From NCBI RefSeq assembly GCF_900107155.1, contig NZ_FNOX01000009.1, positions 87,167-151,166 on the forward strand: 64,000 nt of DNA, given 5' to 3'. The first letter of the stretch is position 1; each line of letters begins with the position of its first letter. Of this stretch, positions 8,824 through 16,713 are shown piece after piece. The DNA comes from Pseudomonas salomonii (GTDB taxonomy: Bacteria > Pseudomonadota > Gammaproteobacteria > Pseudomonadales > Pseudomonadaceae). The translations under genes and the position numbers were made by a program. The notes beneath the pieces are model-generated. The model ran no database searches, was not told the DNA's origin, and saw only the letters and a program-made list of their open reading frames with translations.

Positions 8824-9909
8824 ATGTATTCAAGCCGCCTGATCCTGTGCCTCACCACGTTGCTGGTGCTGGCCGGTTGCTCCACCCCACGCGGCCCGCA
8901 GCAGCCTGAACGCAGCGAGGCTGAGGTGAAGGCGCAGATTGTGCGGCTGTTGCCAGCCACGGTGGCGGACCGCAACGGCTGGGCCACAGACATCTACACG
9001 GCCTTCGATACCCAGAAAATCTACCCCAGCAGCGAAAATATCTGCGCCGTGCTGGCGGTGACCGAGCAAGAGTCCACCTACCAGGTAGACCCGCCGGTGC
9101 CTAATATGGGCAAGATCGCCCAGGATGAAATCCTGCGCCGCGCCGGCAAGGTCCATGTGCCGGCCTTTGTGGTGCGCACCACGCTGCAATTGCGTTCGCC
9201 CACCGGCAAGACCTACGCCGAGCGCCTCAGTGCCGCACGCACAGAGAGGGACTTGAGCGGCATTTTTGACGATTTCATCAGTATGGTGCCCCTGGGTAAT
9301 ACCTTGTTCGGCGGCTTCAACCCGGTGCACACCGCCGGCCCCATGCAGGTCAGCATCGACTTTGCCCAGCAACACGCCCGCGATTATCCCTACACCGTGG
9401 ATGGCACCATTCGCCGGGAAGTCTTCACCCGTCGTGGCGGCATGTACTTCGGTATCACGCATCTGCTCGGTTACCCGGTGAGCTACGACCAGCCGTTATA
9501 CCGCTTCGCCGATTTCAACGCGGGGTTGTATGCCAGCCGCAATGCCGCGTTCCAGGCCGCTGTCAGCCGAGTCAGCGGCACCGAGCTGGCGCTGGATGGG
9601 GATCTGATTCGTTATGGCTCACTGCTGCCCGGCACCACCGAGTTGGCGGTGCGTTCACTGGGTGCAAAGCTGGATATGCGCAACCCCAGCATCCGCAGCC
9701 AGTTGGAAAAGGGTGAGCAGTTCGATTTCGAGGAAACCACCCTCTACAAACGCGTCTTTGCCCTGGCCGACAAGGCTGCCGGCAAGCCGGTGCCGCGCGC
9801 GATCTTGCCGGGCATCGTGCTCAAAAGCCCGAAGATCACCCGCAACCTCACCACCGCGTGGTTTGCCAAGCGCGTGGATGAGCGCTATCAGCGTTGCATG
9901 AAGCGTTAG
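8824..9909 (+). CDS. DUF1615-family lipoprotein
   Basis: A 361-residue putative lipoprotein. The signal sequence ends in a lipobox, LAGC, with Cys19 as the lipidated residue. The body contains AVTEQESTYQVDP and AGPMQVSIDFAQ, reminiscent of lysozyme/transglycosylase-like folds, consistent with the DUF1615 family of unknown function. The frame is open upstream to 8743, but the ATG at 8824 has AAGGAAG just before it and gives a proper signal peptide. Divergent from rhs; the roughly 300 bases between the two genes hold no recognisable gene. Confidence 0.85.
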   Translation: MYSSRLILCLTTLLVLAGCSTPRGPQQPERSEAEVKAQIVRLLPATVADRNGWATDIYTAFDTQKIYPSSENICAVLAVTEQESTYQVDPPVPNMGKIAQDEILRRAGKVHVPAFVVRTTLQLRSPTGKTYAERLSAARTERDLSGIFDDFISMVPLGNTLFGGFNPVHTAGPMQVSIDFAQQHARDYPYTVDGTIRREVFTRRGGMYFGITHLLGYPVSYDQPLYRFADFNAGLYASRNAAFQAAVSRVSGTELALDGDLIRYGSLLPGTTELAVRSLGAKLDMRNPSIRSQLEKGEQFDFEETTLYKRVFALADKAAGKPVPRAILPGIVLKSPKITRNLTTAWFAKRVDERYQRCMKR

Positions 9910-9999
9910 CTGATTGTTGATCATTGGCTTGGCTGATCTTGATGGCGATCTTGGGACGGCTGGGTTACACCTCGTGTTTTGGCCAAGGAAGCACTCGCC

Positions 10000-10419
10000 A
10001 TGATCACGCACGTCGTGCCCGAAGGCTTTGTCTCGCTGCCACGCAGCAGCCCGTTGCTCGACCTGTTGGGTCCGGCATATTGCCGGGGCGAAGGGTTACA
10101 ACTGGAAATCGGCCTGCGTGCCGACAACCGCCACGCCAATGGCCGTGGCACGGTGCACGGTGGGGTGTTGGCGACCCTGGCGGATGTCGGCATGGGTTAT
10201 GCGATGGCGTTTTCCAGCGAACCGCCGTTACCGTTGATAACCGCGAGCATGACGTTGGACTACCTGGGCGCCGTGCAAGTGGGGGAGTGGATTGTGGTGC
10301 GCCTGGAGCACCACAAGCGTGGCCGGCAGATGGCGTTTGCCACCGTGAGCCTGCAAGTGGGCGACAAGGTGGTGGCACGCGCGAATGCGGTGTTTGCGGT
10401 ACCTCATACCGAGGGATAA
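10000..10419 (+). CDS. PaaI-type hotdog-fold thioesterase
   Basis: A 139-residue acyl-CoA thioesterase-like protein. The hotdog signature is visible in the NGRGTVHGGVLATLADVGMGYA stretch, which supplies the catalytic-face Gly-Gly and Asp. The start at the ATG is favoured by AAGGAAG about 10 bases upstream; a TTG at 9979 would add seven residues. Convergent with the thiolase gene, with a REPIN and a hairpin between. Likely hydrolyses aryl- or acyl-CoA esters; substrate not predictable. Confidence 0.87.
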   Translation: MITHVVPEGFVSLPRSSPLLDLLGPAYCRGEGLQLEIGLRADNRHANGRGTVHGGVLATLADVGMGYAMAFSSEPPLPLITASMTLDYLGAVQVGEWIVVRLEHHKRGRQMAFATVSLQVGDKVVARANAVFAVPHTEG

Positions 10420-10431
10420 CCGCGATCAACG

Positions 10432-10519
10432 GTGGGCGCTGGCTTGCCTGCGATAGCGGTTCGTCATTCAAGCCGTTGCTGGCTGATGCACCGCTATCGC
10501 AGGCAAGCCAGCTCCCACA
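10432..10519. repeat. REPIN (paired inverted REP), GCTGGCTTGCCTGCGATAG type
   Basis: Two inverted REP arms of the P. fluorescens GCTGGCTTGCC/GGCAAGCCAGC type flank about 35 bases. It lies between convergent genes. The left outer edge is slightly degraded (GTGGGCGCTGG). Confidence 0.85.
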
Positions 10520-10554
10520 GTTAATCGTGTTTTTTCAGGAACACACGGGCAAAG

Positions 10555-10588
10555 AAAAGGCCCGATTTTTCGTGGAATCGAGCCTTTT
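10555..10588. terminator. bidirectional terminator-like hairpin
   Basis: Arms AAAAGGCCCGATT and AATCGAGCCTTTT pair over 13 positions with one mismatch. Outer A/T runs allow termination in both directions. It is shared by the convergent thioesterase and thiolase genes. Confidence 0.65.
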
Positions 10589-10606
10589 CTCGTGTTGCTC
10601 TTTGGA

Positions 10607-11788
10607 TCAACTGCGCTCGAGGGCCAGGGCTACGCCTTGGCCGCCGCCGATGCACAGGGTGGCCAGGCCTTTCTTGGCGTCGCGCTTGATCATTTCATGC
10701 AGCAGGGTCACCAGCACGCGGCAGCCTGAGGCGCCGATCGGGTGGCCGATGGCGATGGCGCCGCCATTGACGTTGACCTTGTTCGCGTCCCATTCCAGCT
10801 CTTTGCCGACCGCCAAAGATTGCGCGGCGAAGGCTTCGTTGGCTTCGATCAGGTCCAGGTCGCCCAGGCTCCAACCGGCTTTGTCCAGGCAGCGGCGGGT
10901 AGCCGAGACCGGGCCGATGCCCATGATCGCAGGGTCCACGCCAGCATTGGCGTAGCTGGCGATACGCGCCAGCACCGGCAAGCCGAGAGCCTTGGCCTTG
11001 TCAGCGCTCATCAGCAGCACAGCGGCGGCGCCATCGTTGAGGCTGGAGGCGTTGCCGGCGGTGACGCTGCCGTCTTTCTTGAACGCGGGCTTGAGCTTGG
11101 CCAATGACTCGGCAGTGGTGCCGCCGCGCGGTTGTTCATCCACGGCGAAGGCCACCGGGTCGCCCTTGCGCTGCGGGATCAGGACCGGAGTGATTTCATC
11201 GACAAACCGGCCGGCTTCGATAGCAGCGGCGGCTTTTTGCTGGGAGGCTGCGGCGAAGGCGTCCTGGGCTTCACGGCTGATGCCGTACTTGTCCACCAGG
11301 TTTTCGGCGGTGATGCCCATGTGGTAGTCGTTGAACGCATCCCACAGGCCGTCGGTGATCATGCTGTCGAGCATCTTGGCATGACCCATGCGCAAGCCCG
11401 TGCGCGCAGCGGGCAAGACGTACGGCGCCAGGCTCATGTTCTCCATGCCGCCGGCGATGATCACATCAGCGTCGCCGCAACGGATGGCTTGAGCGCCCAG
11501 GTGCAGGGCCTTGAGGCCCGAGCCGCAGACCTTGTTCAGGGTCAAAGCCGGCACGGCGTGGGGCAGGCCAGCCAGAATCGAGGCCTGGCGCGCCGGGTTC
11601 TGGCCGCTGCCTGCGGTCAGTACCTGGCCGAGGATCACTTCATCGACCTGAGCCGGGTCCAGGCCGGTCTGCTCCAGCAGGCGACGGATCACGGCCGCGC
11701 CCAACTCCGGTGCCGGAATGCTGGCCAGCGCTCCTTGAAAGCTGCCCACAGCGGTGCGGGTGGCAGCAACAATCACGACGTCTTGCAT
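10607..11788 (-). CDS. atoB: acetyl-CoA C-acetyltransferase (thiolase)
   Basis: Interconverts acetoacetyl-CoA and two acetyl-CoA. Thiolase II family: acyl-enzyme Cys in LNKVCGSGLKAL, His in GGAIAIGHPIGASG, and second Cys in LCIGGGQGVAL. 393 residues from the ATG at 11788, preceded by GAGGACAG; an upstream in-frame start would add five residues. Last gene of a minus-strand operon with the two CoA-transferase subunits, 11 bases after the B subunit. Matches the order of the P. aeruginosa dhcR-dhcA-dhcB-atoB region. Confidence 0.95.
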   Translation of the reverse strand: MQDVVIVAATRTAVGSFQGALASIPAPELGAAVIRRLLEQTGLDPAQVDEVILGQVLTAGSGQNPARQASILAGLPHAVPALTLNKVCGSGLKALHLGAQAIRCGDADVIIAGGMENMSLAPYVLPAARTGLRMGHAKMLDSMITDGLWDAFNDYHMGITAENLVDKYGISREAQDAFAAASQQKAAAAIEAGRFVDEITPVLIPQRKGDPVAFAVDEQPRGGTTAESLAKLKPAFKKDGSVTAGNASSLNDGAAAVLLMSADKAKALGLPVLARIASYANAGVDPAIMGIGPVSATRRCLDKAGWSLGDLDLIEANEAFAAQSLAVGKELEWDANKVNVNGGAIAIGHPIGASGCRVLVTLLHEMIKRDAKKGLATLCIGGGQGVALALERS

Positions 11789-11799
11789 GGAATCTGTCC

Positions 11800-12459
11800 T
11801 CACTGGAAGTGCATTTCTGGAACGTGGTCCGGGACGATCAGTTTACCGGCGGTCTTGCTCACAATCTCTTCAACGCTGACGCCAGGTGCGCGTTCCTTGA
11901 GGACAAAAGCGCCATTTTCGATTTCCAGGTACGCAAGGTCTGTCAGCACGCGCTTGATGCACTGGGCGCCGGTCAGCGGCAGGCTGCATTGGCTGAGCAG
12001 TTTGGACTCACCGTCCTTGGACGCGTGGGTCATGATCACGATGATGTTTTCTGCACCGGCTACCAGGTCCATGGCGCCGCCCATGCCCTTGACCAGCTTG
12101 CCGGGGATCATCCACGACGCGATGTTGCCCTGCACGTCCACTTCAAATGCACCGAGCACGGTGAGGTCGACATGCCCGCCGCGAATCATCGCGAAGGATT
12201 CCGCAGAGGAGAAAATCGAGGCGCCGATGCGCGCCGTCACGGTTTGTTTGCCGGCGTTGATCATGTCGGCATCGATGGTTTCCTCGGTCGGAAACGGGCC
12301 CATGCCGAGCAGGCCGTTTTCCGATTGCAGCATGACTTCCATGCCTTCAGGAATGTAGTTGGCCACCAGGGTGGGGATGCCGATGCCGAGGTTGACGTAG
12401 AAACCGTCCTGCATTTCGCGGGCGACGCGTTGAGCCATTTGTTCGCGGGTAAGAGCCAT
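11800..12459 (-). CDS. 3-oxoacid (acetoacetate/dehydrocarnitine) CoA-transferase subunit B
   Basis: Beta subunit (219 aa) of a family I CoA transferase. The catalytic Glu is in SENGLLG, within the MLQSENGLLGMGPFP stretch. The ATG at 12459 is preceded by GGAGACAAC; the frame extends upstream but only into the A-subunit gene in another reading frame. Lies 31 bases after the A subunit and 11 before the thiolase. Together they activate an acetoacetate-like 3-oxoacid with CoA and split it to acetyl-CoA. In P. aeruginosa the equivalent pair (DhcAB) acts on dehydrocarnitine. Confidence 0.93.
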   Translation of the reverse strand: MALTREQMAQRVAREMQDGFYVNLGIGIPTLVANYIPEGMEVMLQSENGLLGMGPFPTEETIDADMINAGKQTVTARIGASIFSSAESFAMIRGGHVDLTVLGAFEVDVQGNIASWMIPGKLVKGMGGAMDLVAGAENIIVIMTHASKDGESKLLSQCSLPLTGAQCIKRVLTDLAYLEIENGAFVLKERAPGVSVEEIVSKTAGKLIVPDHVPEMHFQ

Positions 12460-12490
12460 GTGTTGTCTCCTTATTATTTGGGCTGGCGGA

Positions 12491-13189
12491 TTATTTGCGG
12501 ACGGTGCGCTGTTCGATGCGCTTCTCGAAGGTGCCGCAAATGACTCGGTCGACGTAGATGCCTGGGGTGTGGATCTGCGCCGGGTCCAGCTCGCCCGGTT
12601 CGACGATTTCCTCAACTTCGACCACGGTGATCCTGCCCGCAGTAGCCGCCAGCGGGTTGAAGTTCTGCGCGGTATGGCGGTAGATGACGTTGCCGAAGTG
12701 GTCGGCTTTCCAGCCTTTGACAATGGCGAAGTCGCCGGTGATGGACTCTTCCATCAGGTACGGGCGACCGTTGAATTCCCGGGTTTCCTTGCCTTCGGCC
12801 ACGGGAGTACCGACGCCGGTGGCGGTAAAGAAGGCCGGGATGCCGGCGCCGCCTGCACGCATTTTTTCCGCCAGGGTGCCTTGGGGCGTCAGCACCACTT
12901 CGATTTCGCCGCTGAGCAGTTGCTTCTCGAACAGGGCGTTTTCACCGACGTAGGAGGCGATCACTTTGCTGATCTGCTTTTCTTCCAGCAGTACGCCCAG
13001 GCCAAACCCGTCGACGCCGCAGTTGTTGGACACCACGGTCAGGTCGCGGGTGCCTTTGCGCTTGATCTCGGCGATGAGGTTTTCTGGTATGCCGCACAGG
13101 CCAAAACCACCGGAGAGCACGGTCATGCCGTCTTCCAGGCCTGCCAGTGCTTCTTCATAGGACGCCACGCGTTTATCGAAACCTGCCAT
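12491..13189 (-). CDS. 3-oxoacid (acetoacetate/dehydrocarnitine) CoA-transferase subunit A
   Basis: Alpha subunit (232 aa) of the same CoA transferase. Shows the CoA-binding glycine loop GGFGLCGIPENLI and the ENALFEKQLLSGEIEVVLTPQGTLAE region typical of the family. The ATG at 13189 follows AAGAGGTG. First gene of the operon, divergent from a LysR gene. The longer in-frame ORF upstream to 13633 overlaps that regulator and is not real. Confidence 0.93.
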   Translation of the reverse strand: MAGFDKRVASYEEALAGLEDGMTVLSGGFGLCGIPENLIAEIKRKGTRDLTVVSNNCGVDGFGLGVLLEEKQISKVIASYVGENALFEKQLLSGEIEVVLTPQGTLAEKMRAGGAGIPAFFTATGVGTPVAEGKETREFNGRPYLMEESITGDFAIVKGWKADHFGNVIYRHTAQNFNPLAATAGRITVVEVEEIVEPGELDPAQIHTPGIYVDRVICGTFEKRIEQRTVRK

Positions 13190-13322
13190 ATGCACCTCTT
13201 TTATTGTGTGTGGGCCAGCCAATGAACTGAGTGTTGCGCCGACGGATTGATTTGTTAAGTTGTTTTTTAAGGTTGATTGATTTAGAAAACAGCATAGTTC
13301 AATCCGCACCCGGAGCAGCCTC

Positions 13323-14225
13323 ATGACCGTCAAACAGATGCGTGCCTTTCTCGCCGTGGCCCAAAGCCTGAGTTTTGCCGCTGCCTGCGAGCGTCTGCAC
13401 CTTTCCCAGTCGGCGCTGAGCCTGACCATCAAGGGCCTGGAAGAGGGCCTGGGTGGCCGCCTGTTCAGCCGTAATACCCGCAATGTTGCGCTGACGCCCG
13501 AGGGTGAGTCGCTGCTGCCGCTGGCACGTCGGTTGATTGCCGATTGGGACAATGCCGAAGATGAACTGCGCCAGCGTTTTACCCTGCAACGTGGTCGCGT
13601 CACCGTAGCGGCGATGCCGTCGTTTGCGGGCAACCTGCTGCCACCGATCCTGAAGATATTCCGCGCGCGTTACCCGCAGGTGAATGTGACGGTGCACGAC
13701 CTGATCAATGAACAGGTGCTGGAGATGGTCCGCGATCGCCAAGTGGAGCTGGGCGTGGCGTTCGAGCCATCTGAAGGCTCGTCCCTGGCCTTCACGCCGT
13801 TGTACCTGGACCGGTTTATTGCGGTGGTGCCCGGTGATTCGCCACTGGCGCAATGTACCGAAGTCGACTGGAAAACCCTGTTGGAACACCCCTTCATCAC
13901 ATTGCAACGGCCTTCGACGGTGCGAGTGATGCTTGAGGAGCACTTGGGAGCCTTGCGGATGAAATTGCCGGTGGCCCTGGAAAGTCATCAATTGGCTACG
14001 GTGGGCAAGATGGTTGCCAGTGGCCTGGGTGTCAGCGCCGTGCCCGCATTGTGCGCACGTCAGATGGAGGAGGCGGGCGCCCATTGCATCACCTTGAGCG
14101 ATCCGGTGATCGAGCGGCCGATTGGTGTGCTGACCAAACCTGGGCATGAGTTGTCGGCGGCGGCGCAGGTGTTGTTTGATATTTTTCGAGATGAAGCGGC
14201 GAAGGGACGTTTCCCGACTTTTTGA
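13323..14225 (+). CDS. LysR-family regulator, divergent to the CoA-transferase operon
   Basis: A 300-residue LysR-type regulator. The N-terminal winged HTH spans about residues 1-60 (MRAFLAVAQSLSFAAACERL, LSQSALSLTIKGLE), followed by a periplasmic-binding-like effector domain. Divergent placement 133 bases from the CoA-transferase A gene matches the P. aeruginosa dhcR arrangement and suggests it controls that operon. The shared intergenic region contains a widely spaced TGAACT...AGTTCA inverted pair and repeated GATTGATTT words, possible binding elements. Confidence 0.9.
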   Translation: MTVKQMRAFLAVAQSLSFAAACERLHLSQSALSLTIKGLEEGLGGRLFSRNTRNVALTPEGESLLPLARRLIADWDNAEDELRQRFTLQRGRVTVAAMPSFAGNLLPPILKIFRARYPQVNVTVHDLINEQVLEMVRDRQVELGVAFEPSEGSSLAFTPLYLDRFIAVVPGDSPLAQCTEVDWKTLLEHPFITLQRPSTVRVMLEEHLGALRMKLPVALESHQLATVGKMVASGLGVSAVPALCARQMEEAGAHCITLSDPVIERPIGVLTKPGHELSAAAQVLFDIFRDEAAKGRFPTF

Positions 14226-14242
14226 GGGTGCCACAAAACAAA

Positions 14243-14332
14243 TGTGGGAGCTGGCTTGCCTGCGATAGCCAGTTAACATTCAACAACAGTGTTGGCAGTT
14301 AAACCGTTATCGCAAACAGACCCGCTCCCACA
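14243..14332. repeat. REPIN with a degraded right arm
   Basis: Left arm TGTGGGAGCTGGCTTGCCTG is intact. The right arm reads ...TATCGCAAACAGACCCGCTCCCACA, with several changes from the expected complement. Between convergent genes. Confidence 0.75.
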
Positions 14333-14347
14333 ATGGGCAAGTTGTAC

Positions 14348-14677
14348 TTAGTAGTAGCGGTCGATCACTTTAACTTGCGAGTTATCCTTGAAAGACGCCC
14401 AGGCACTGTTAAGTGTGTCGAATACTTGCTCGATAAAATTGCGATCGGCTGCCGCTTTCTTGCCGACATAACCCTGGCCGCGGCGGTACATCTTCAGGCG
14501 CGCCGCCAGTTCGCGGTGGTTGCGGTCGAAATCGGCTTCTTCGGTATGGGGCGCCAGACAGTCAATTTTGACTTCGCCCGATTTGCCAACCCAAAGGATA
14601 TGGTCGTCGAGTTTGTCTTTCTGCGCTGCGAACATCTCAGCCAATTCATCGATAGTTGGTTGGTTGTTCAGATTCAT
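14348..14677 (-). CDS. conserved hypothetical protein
   Basis: A 109-residue soluble, charged protein with no signal peptide or membrane segment and no family I can name. Sequence features: an acidic N-terminal helix (PTIDELAEMFAAQKDKLDDH), a central CLAPHTEEADFDRNHRELA stretch and a basic C-terminal third. Codon use looks native. Convergent with the LysR gene across a REPIN. Confidence 0.7.
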   Translation of the reverse strand: MNLNNQPTIDELAEMFAAQKDKLDDHILWVGKSGEVKIDCLAPHTEEADFDRNHRELAARLKMYRRGQGYVGKKAAADRNFIEQVFDTLNSAWASFKDNSQVKVIDRYY

Positions 14678-15175
14678 AATGTAAGCCCCTTGACCAGTTG
14701 GCGATCTATCAGTTGATTCCGTTAAAACTGCTTAGTTGTCTCCGGTTGCGAAAACCGGGCGTCAGTGACGGTCTGCCGAATACGGGCAGGGTCTTGAACC
14801 TGATGCATGTAGTCTTGCTGATGAACGGCTACGCAATGGTTTCATCACGAAGACAAGCAGCATTTGAGCTCCTTGTACTAACCCTTGCGGGCCGGTCAGC
14901 TTCATCAATCTGCCTTGTGGGCAGTGCACATCCGGAAAAAACAGCTCGGCGGTCAGACGAGCTTGCTCAAAACGCGTGTTACCAACGCTCCCGATCCGGG
15001 AGACGTCTCGATAATGCAAGGACAAAAAGGTTACGTCAACGGTTATGTAGTGATTATTTTCAGTCACTACATAAATTGCTGTGGGGACGGGAGAATGCGT
15101 GAAAACGTGACTTGGGCGTCATTTTTTGTGCGGTGGGTCGTGGTGGGCGTAATGGCCAAATCAGCACAGAACCCC
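14678..15175. other. intergenic stretch without a recognisable gene
   Basis: About 500 bases with only short, unconvincing frames on both strands. A small stem (CCGGTT-GCGA-AAACCGG) lies near 14749-14765. On the minus strand a short ORF with AAGGAG upstream begins near 14858, but its product resembles nothing I know. Could hold the promoter of the 14348-14677 gene. Confidence 0.4.
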
Positions 15176-15264
15176 TGTGGGAGCGGGCTTGCTCGCGAAT
15201 GCGGTGGGTCAGTTCAACATTTTTTAACTGACACTCCGCATTCGCGAGCAAGCCCGCGCCCACA
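15176..15264. repeat. REPIN, GCGGGCTTGCTCGCGAA type
   Basis: Inverted arms TGTGGGAGCGGGCTTGCTCG and its complement (with GCGCCC in place of GCTCCC at the right edge) around about 40 bases. Immediately precedes the sirtuin gene's 3' end. Confidence 0.85.
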
Positions 15265-15283
15265 TTTTTGATTTGAAGTGTGC

Positions 15284-16132
15284 CTACTGTCCCAATCGCT
15301 CGGCCAGCAGAGGCAACAACCGCTCGCATGACGCCTCGATCTTCACCTGCAACAGCTCATCCCCACGGGTCTTGCCCAGGTTGATGGCTATCACCGGCTT
15401 GCCTTGCTCCACCATCGCCTTGCACAGGCGAAACGCGGAATAGGCCATCAGCGAAGATCCCACCACCAGCAGCCCGTCGGCATGCTCAACGGCGGCCATG
15501 GCCCTGGCCGCCGTTGCCGGTGCCACGTTCTCGCCAAAAAATACAACGTCTGGCTTCAAGCGCTCGCCGTTGCAATGGGGGCAGCGCGGCATCTGGAAGC
15601 GTTCTTCAAAGGTCGAATCGAGCAGGGTGTCACCGTCAGGCGCCTGCACCGCGTGGACCTGCACCAGATAAGGATTATCGATTTCCATCTGCCGCTGAAT
15701 CACGTCGCGGGTACTGCGCTGCTGGCAGTCCAGGCAAAGCACACGATGCAGGCTGCCATGCAGTTCGATCACCTCATGGCTGCCGGCCTGATCATGCAGG
15801 GTGTCGACGTTTTGCGTGATCAGCCCGCTGATACGCTCGCGTTGCTGCAGTGTTGCCAGCGCCAGATGAGCCTGGTTCGGCTGCGCAATACGCACCCGTG
15901 GCCAACCCAGCATGGCCCGTGCCCAATAGCGGCGGCGCGCTTGGGCGGTGGCGAGGAATTCCTGGTACATCATCGGCGCCTTGCCACGGCGCACGCCTTC
16001 GCTGTCGCGATAATCCGGGATGCCCGATGACGTGCTGATACCTGCACCGGTCAAGACCAAAAAGCGTCGTTCAGCCATGGCCCGGTACAGGGTGTCGAGG
16101 TGGTCGTCTTGGTGGTCCAGCGTATCGAGCAT
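15284..16132 (-). CDS. SIR2-family NAD-dependent protein deacylase
   Basis: Sirtuin of 282 residues that removes acyl groups from lysines using NAD. Visible: NAD-binding GAGIS (29-33), TQNVDTLH (107-113), catalytic His125 in ELHGS, and four zinc ligands Cys133/Cys136 and Cys184/Cys187. Length and the large zinc-module insertion resemble the SIRT4-like class. Starts 8 bases after the CBS-domain gene, so the two form an operon. Confidence 0.92.
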   Translation of the reverse strand: MLDTLDHQDDHLDTLYRAMAERRFLVLTGAGISTSSGIPDYRDSEGVRRGKAPMMYQEFLATAQARRRYWARAMLGWPRVRIAQPNQAHLALATLQQRERISGLITQNVDTLHDQAGSHEVIELHGSLHRVLCLDCQQRSTRDVIQRQMEIDNPYLVQVHAVQAPDGDTLLDSTFEERFQMPRCPHCNGERLKPDVVFFGENVAPATAARAMAAVEHADGLLVVGSSLMAYSAFRLCKAMVEQGKPVIAINLGKTRGDELLQVKIEASCERLLPLLAERLGQ

Positions 16133-16140
16133 GGGTTCCC

Positions 16141-16581
16141 CTATTCGCCGCGGATGTACTGCTCCAGCTGTTTGATCAGGTCGGCCTGCTCGGCAATGGC
16201 CTCTTTTACCAGGTCACCAATGGACAGCAGGCCCAGCAGTTTGCCGTCTTCGACCACGGGCAGGTGGCGCAGGTGACTGTCGGTCATGATGTTCATGCAT
16301 TCTTCGACACTTTTATGGGTATCAACGGTAATCACAGGGGAACTCATCACCTCATCCACTCGGGTTTTGACCGACGACAGGCCCTTGAGGATGAGTTTGC
16401 GTGCGTAATCGCGTTCGCTGATGATTCCGACAACTGCACCCTCCTTGACCACCGGCAAGGCGCCGACGTTTTTCTCCGACATTCGCACCAGCGCCTCAAA
16501 CACCGTGTGATCCCATTGGATGGTATGCACGTCCTGATTCTTCTGGTCCTTGGCTTTGAGCACTTGTGCAACGGTTTTCAT
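16141..16581 (-). CDS. CBS-domain pair protein
   Basis: A 146-residue stand-alone protein with two CBS domains: about residues 8-65 (VGALPVVKEGAVVGIISERDYAR) and 78-135 (RHLPVVEDGKLLGLLSIGDLVK). Such proteins bind adenine nucleotides and regulate partners. The ATG at 16581 follows GGAGTGG; an upstream start adds three residues. Likely co-transcribed with the sirtuin gene, 8 bases downstream; both families bind adenine-containing ligands. Confidence 0.9.
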   Translation of the reverse strand: MKTVAQVLKAKDQKNQDVHTIQWDHTVFEALVRMSEKNVGALPVVKEGAVVGIISERDYARKLILKGLSSVKTRVDEVMSSPVITVDTHKSVEECMNIMTDSHLRHLPVVEDGKLLGLLSIGDLVKEAIAEQADLIKQLEQYIRGE

Positions 16582-16713
16582 GGCGGCCACTCCGGTGTTG
16601 TTGTTAGGAAGTCAGCGAGTCCCCTACAGAATCCTAGACGGGCTACAGCGCTGCAAGGCCCAAAGCGGCGTTAAACCCGTCGAAAAACGTCATTCACTGG
16701 TTTAATTCGCGTT

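Noticed and set aside
14762..15067. 101-codon minus-strand ORF and the overlapping plus-strand ORF in the 14.7-15.1 kb gap
   Set aside because: No domain, no convincing start and no neighbour support; left as an unassigned intergenic stretch.
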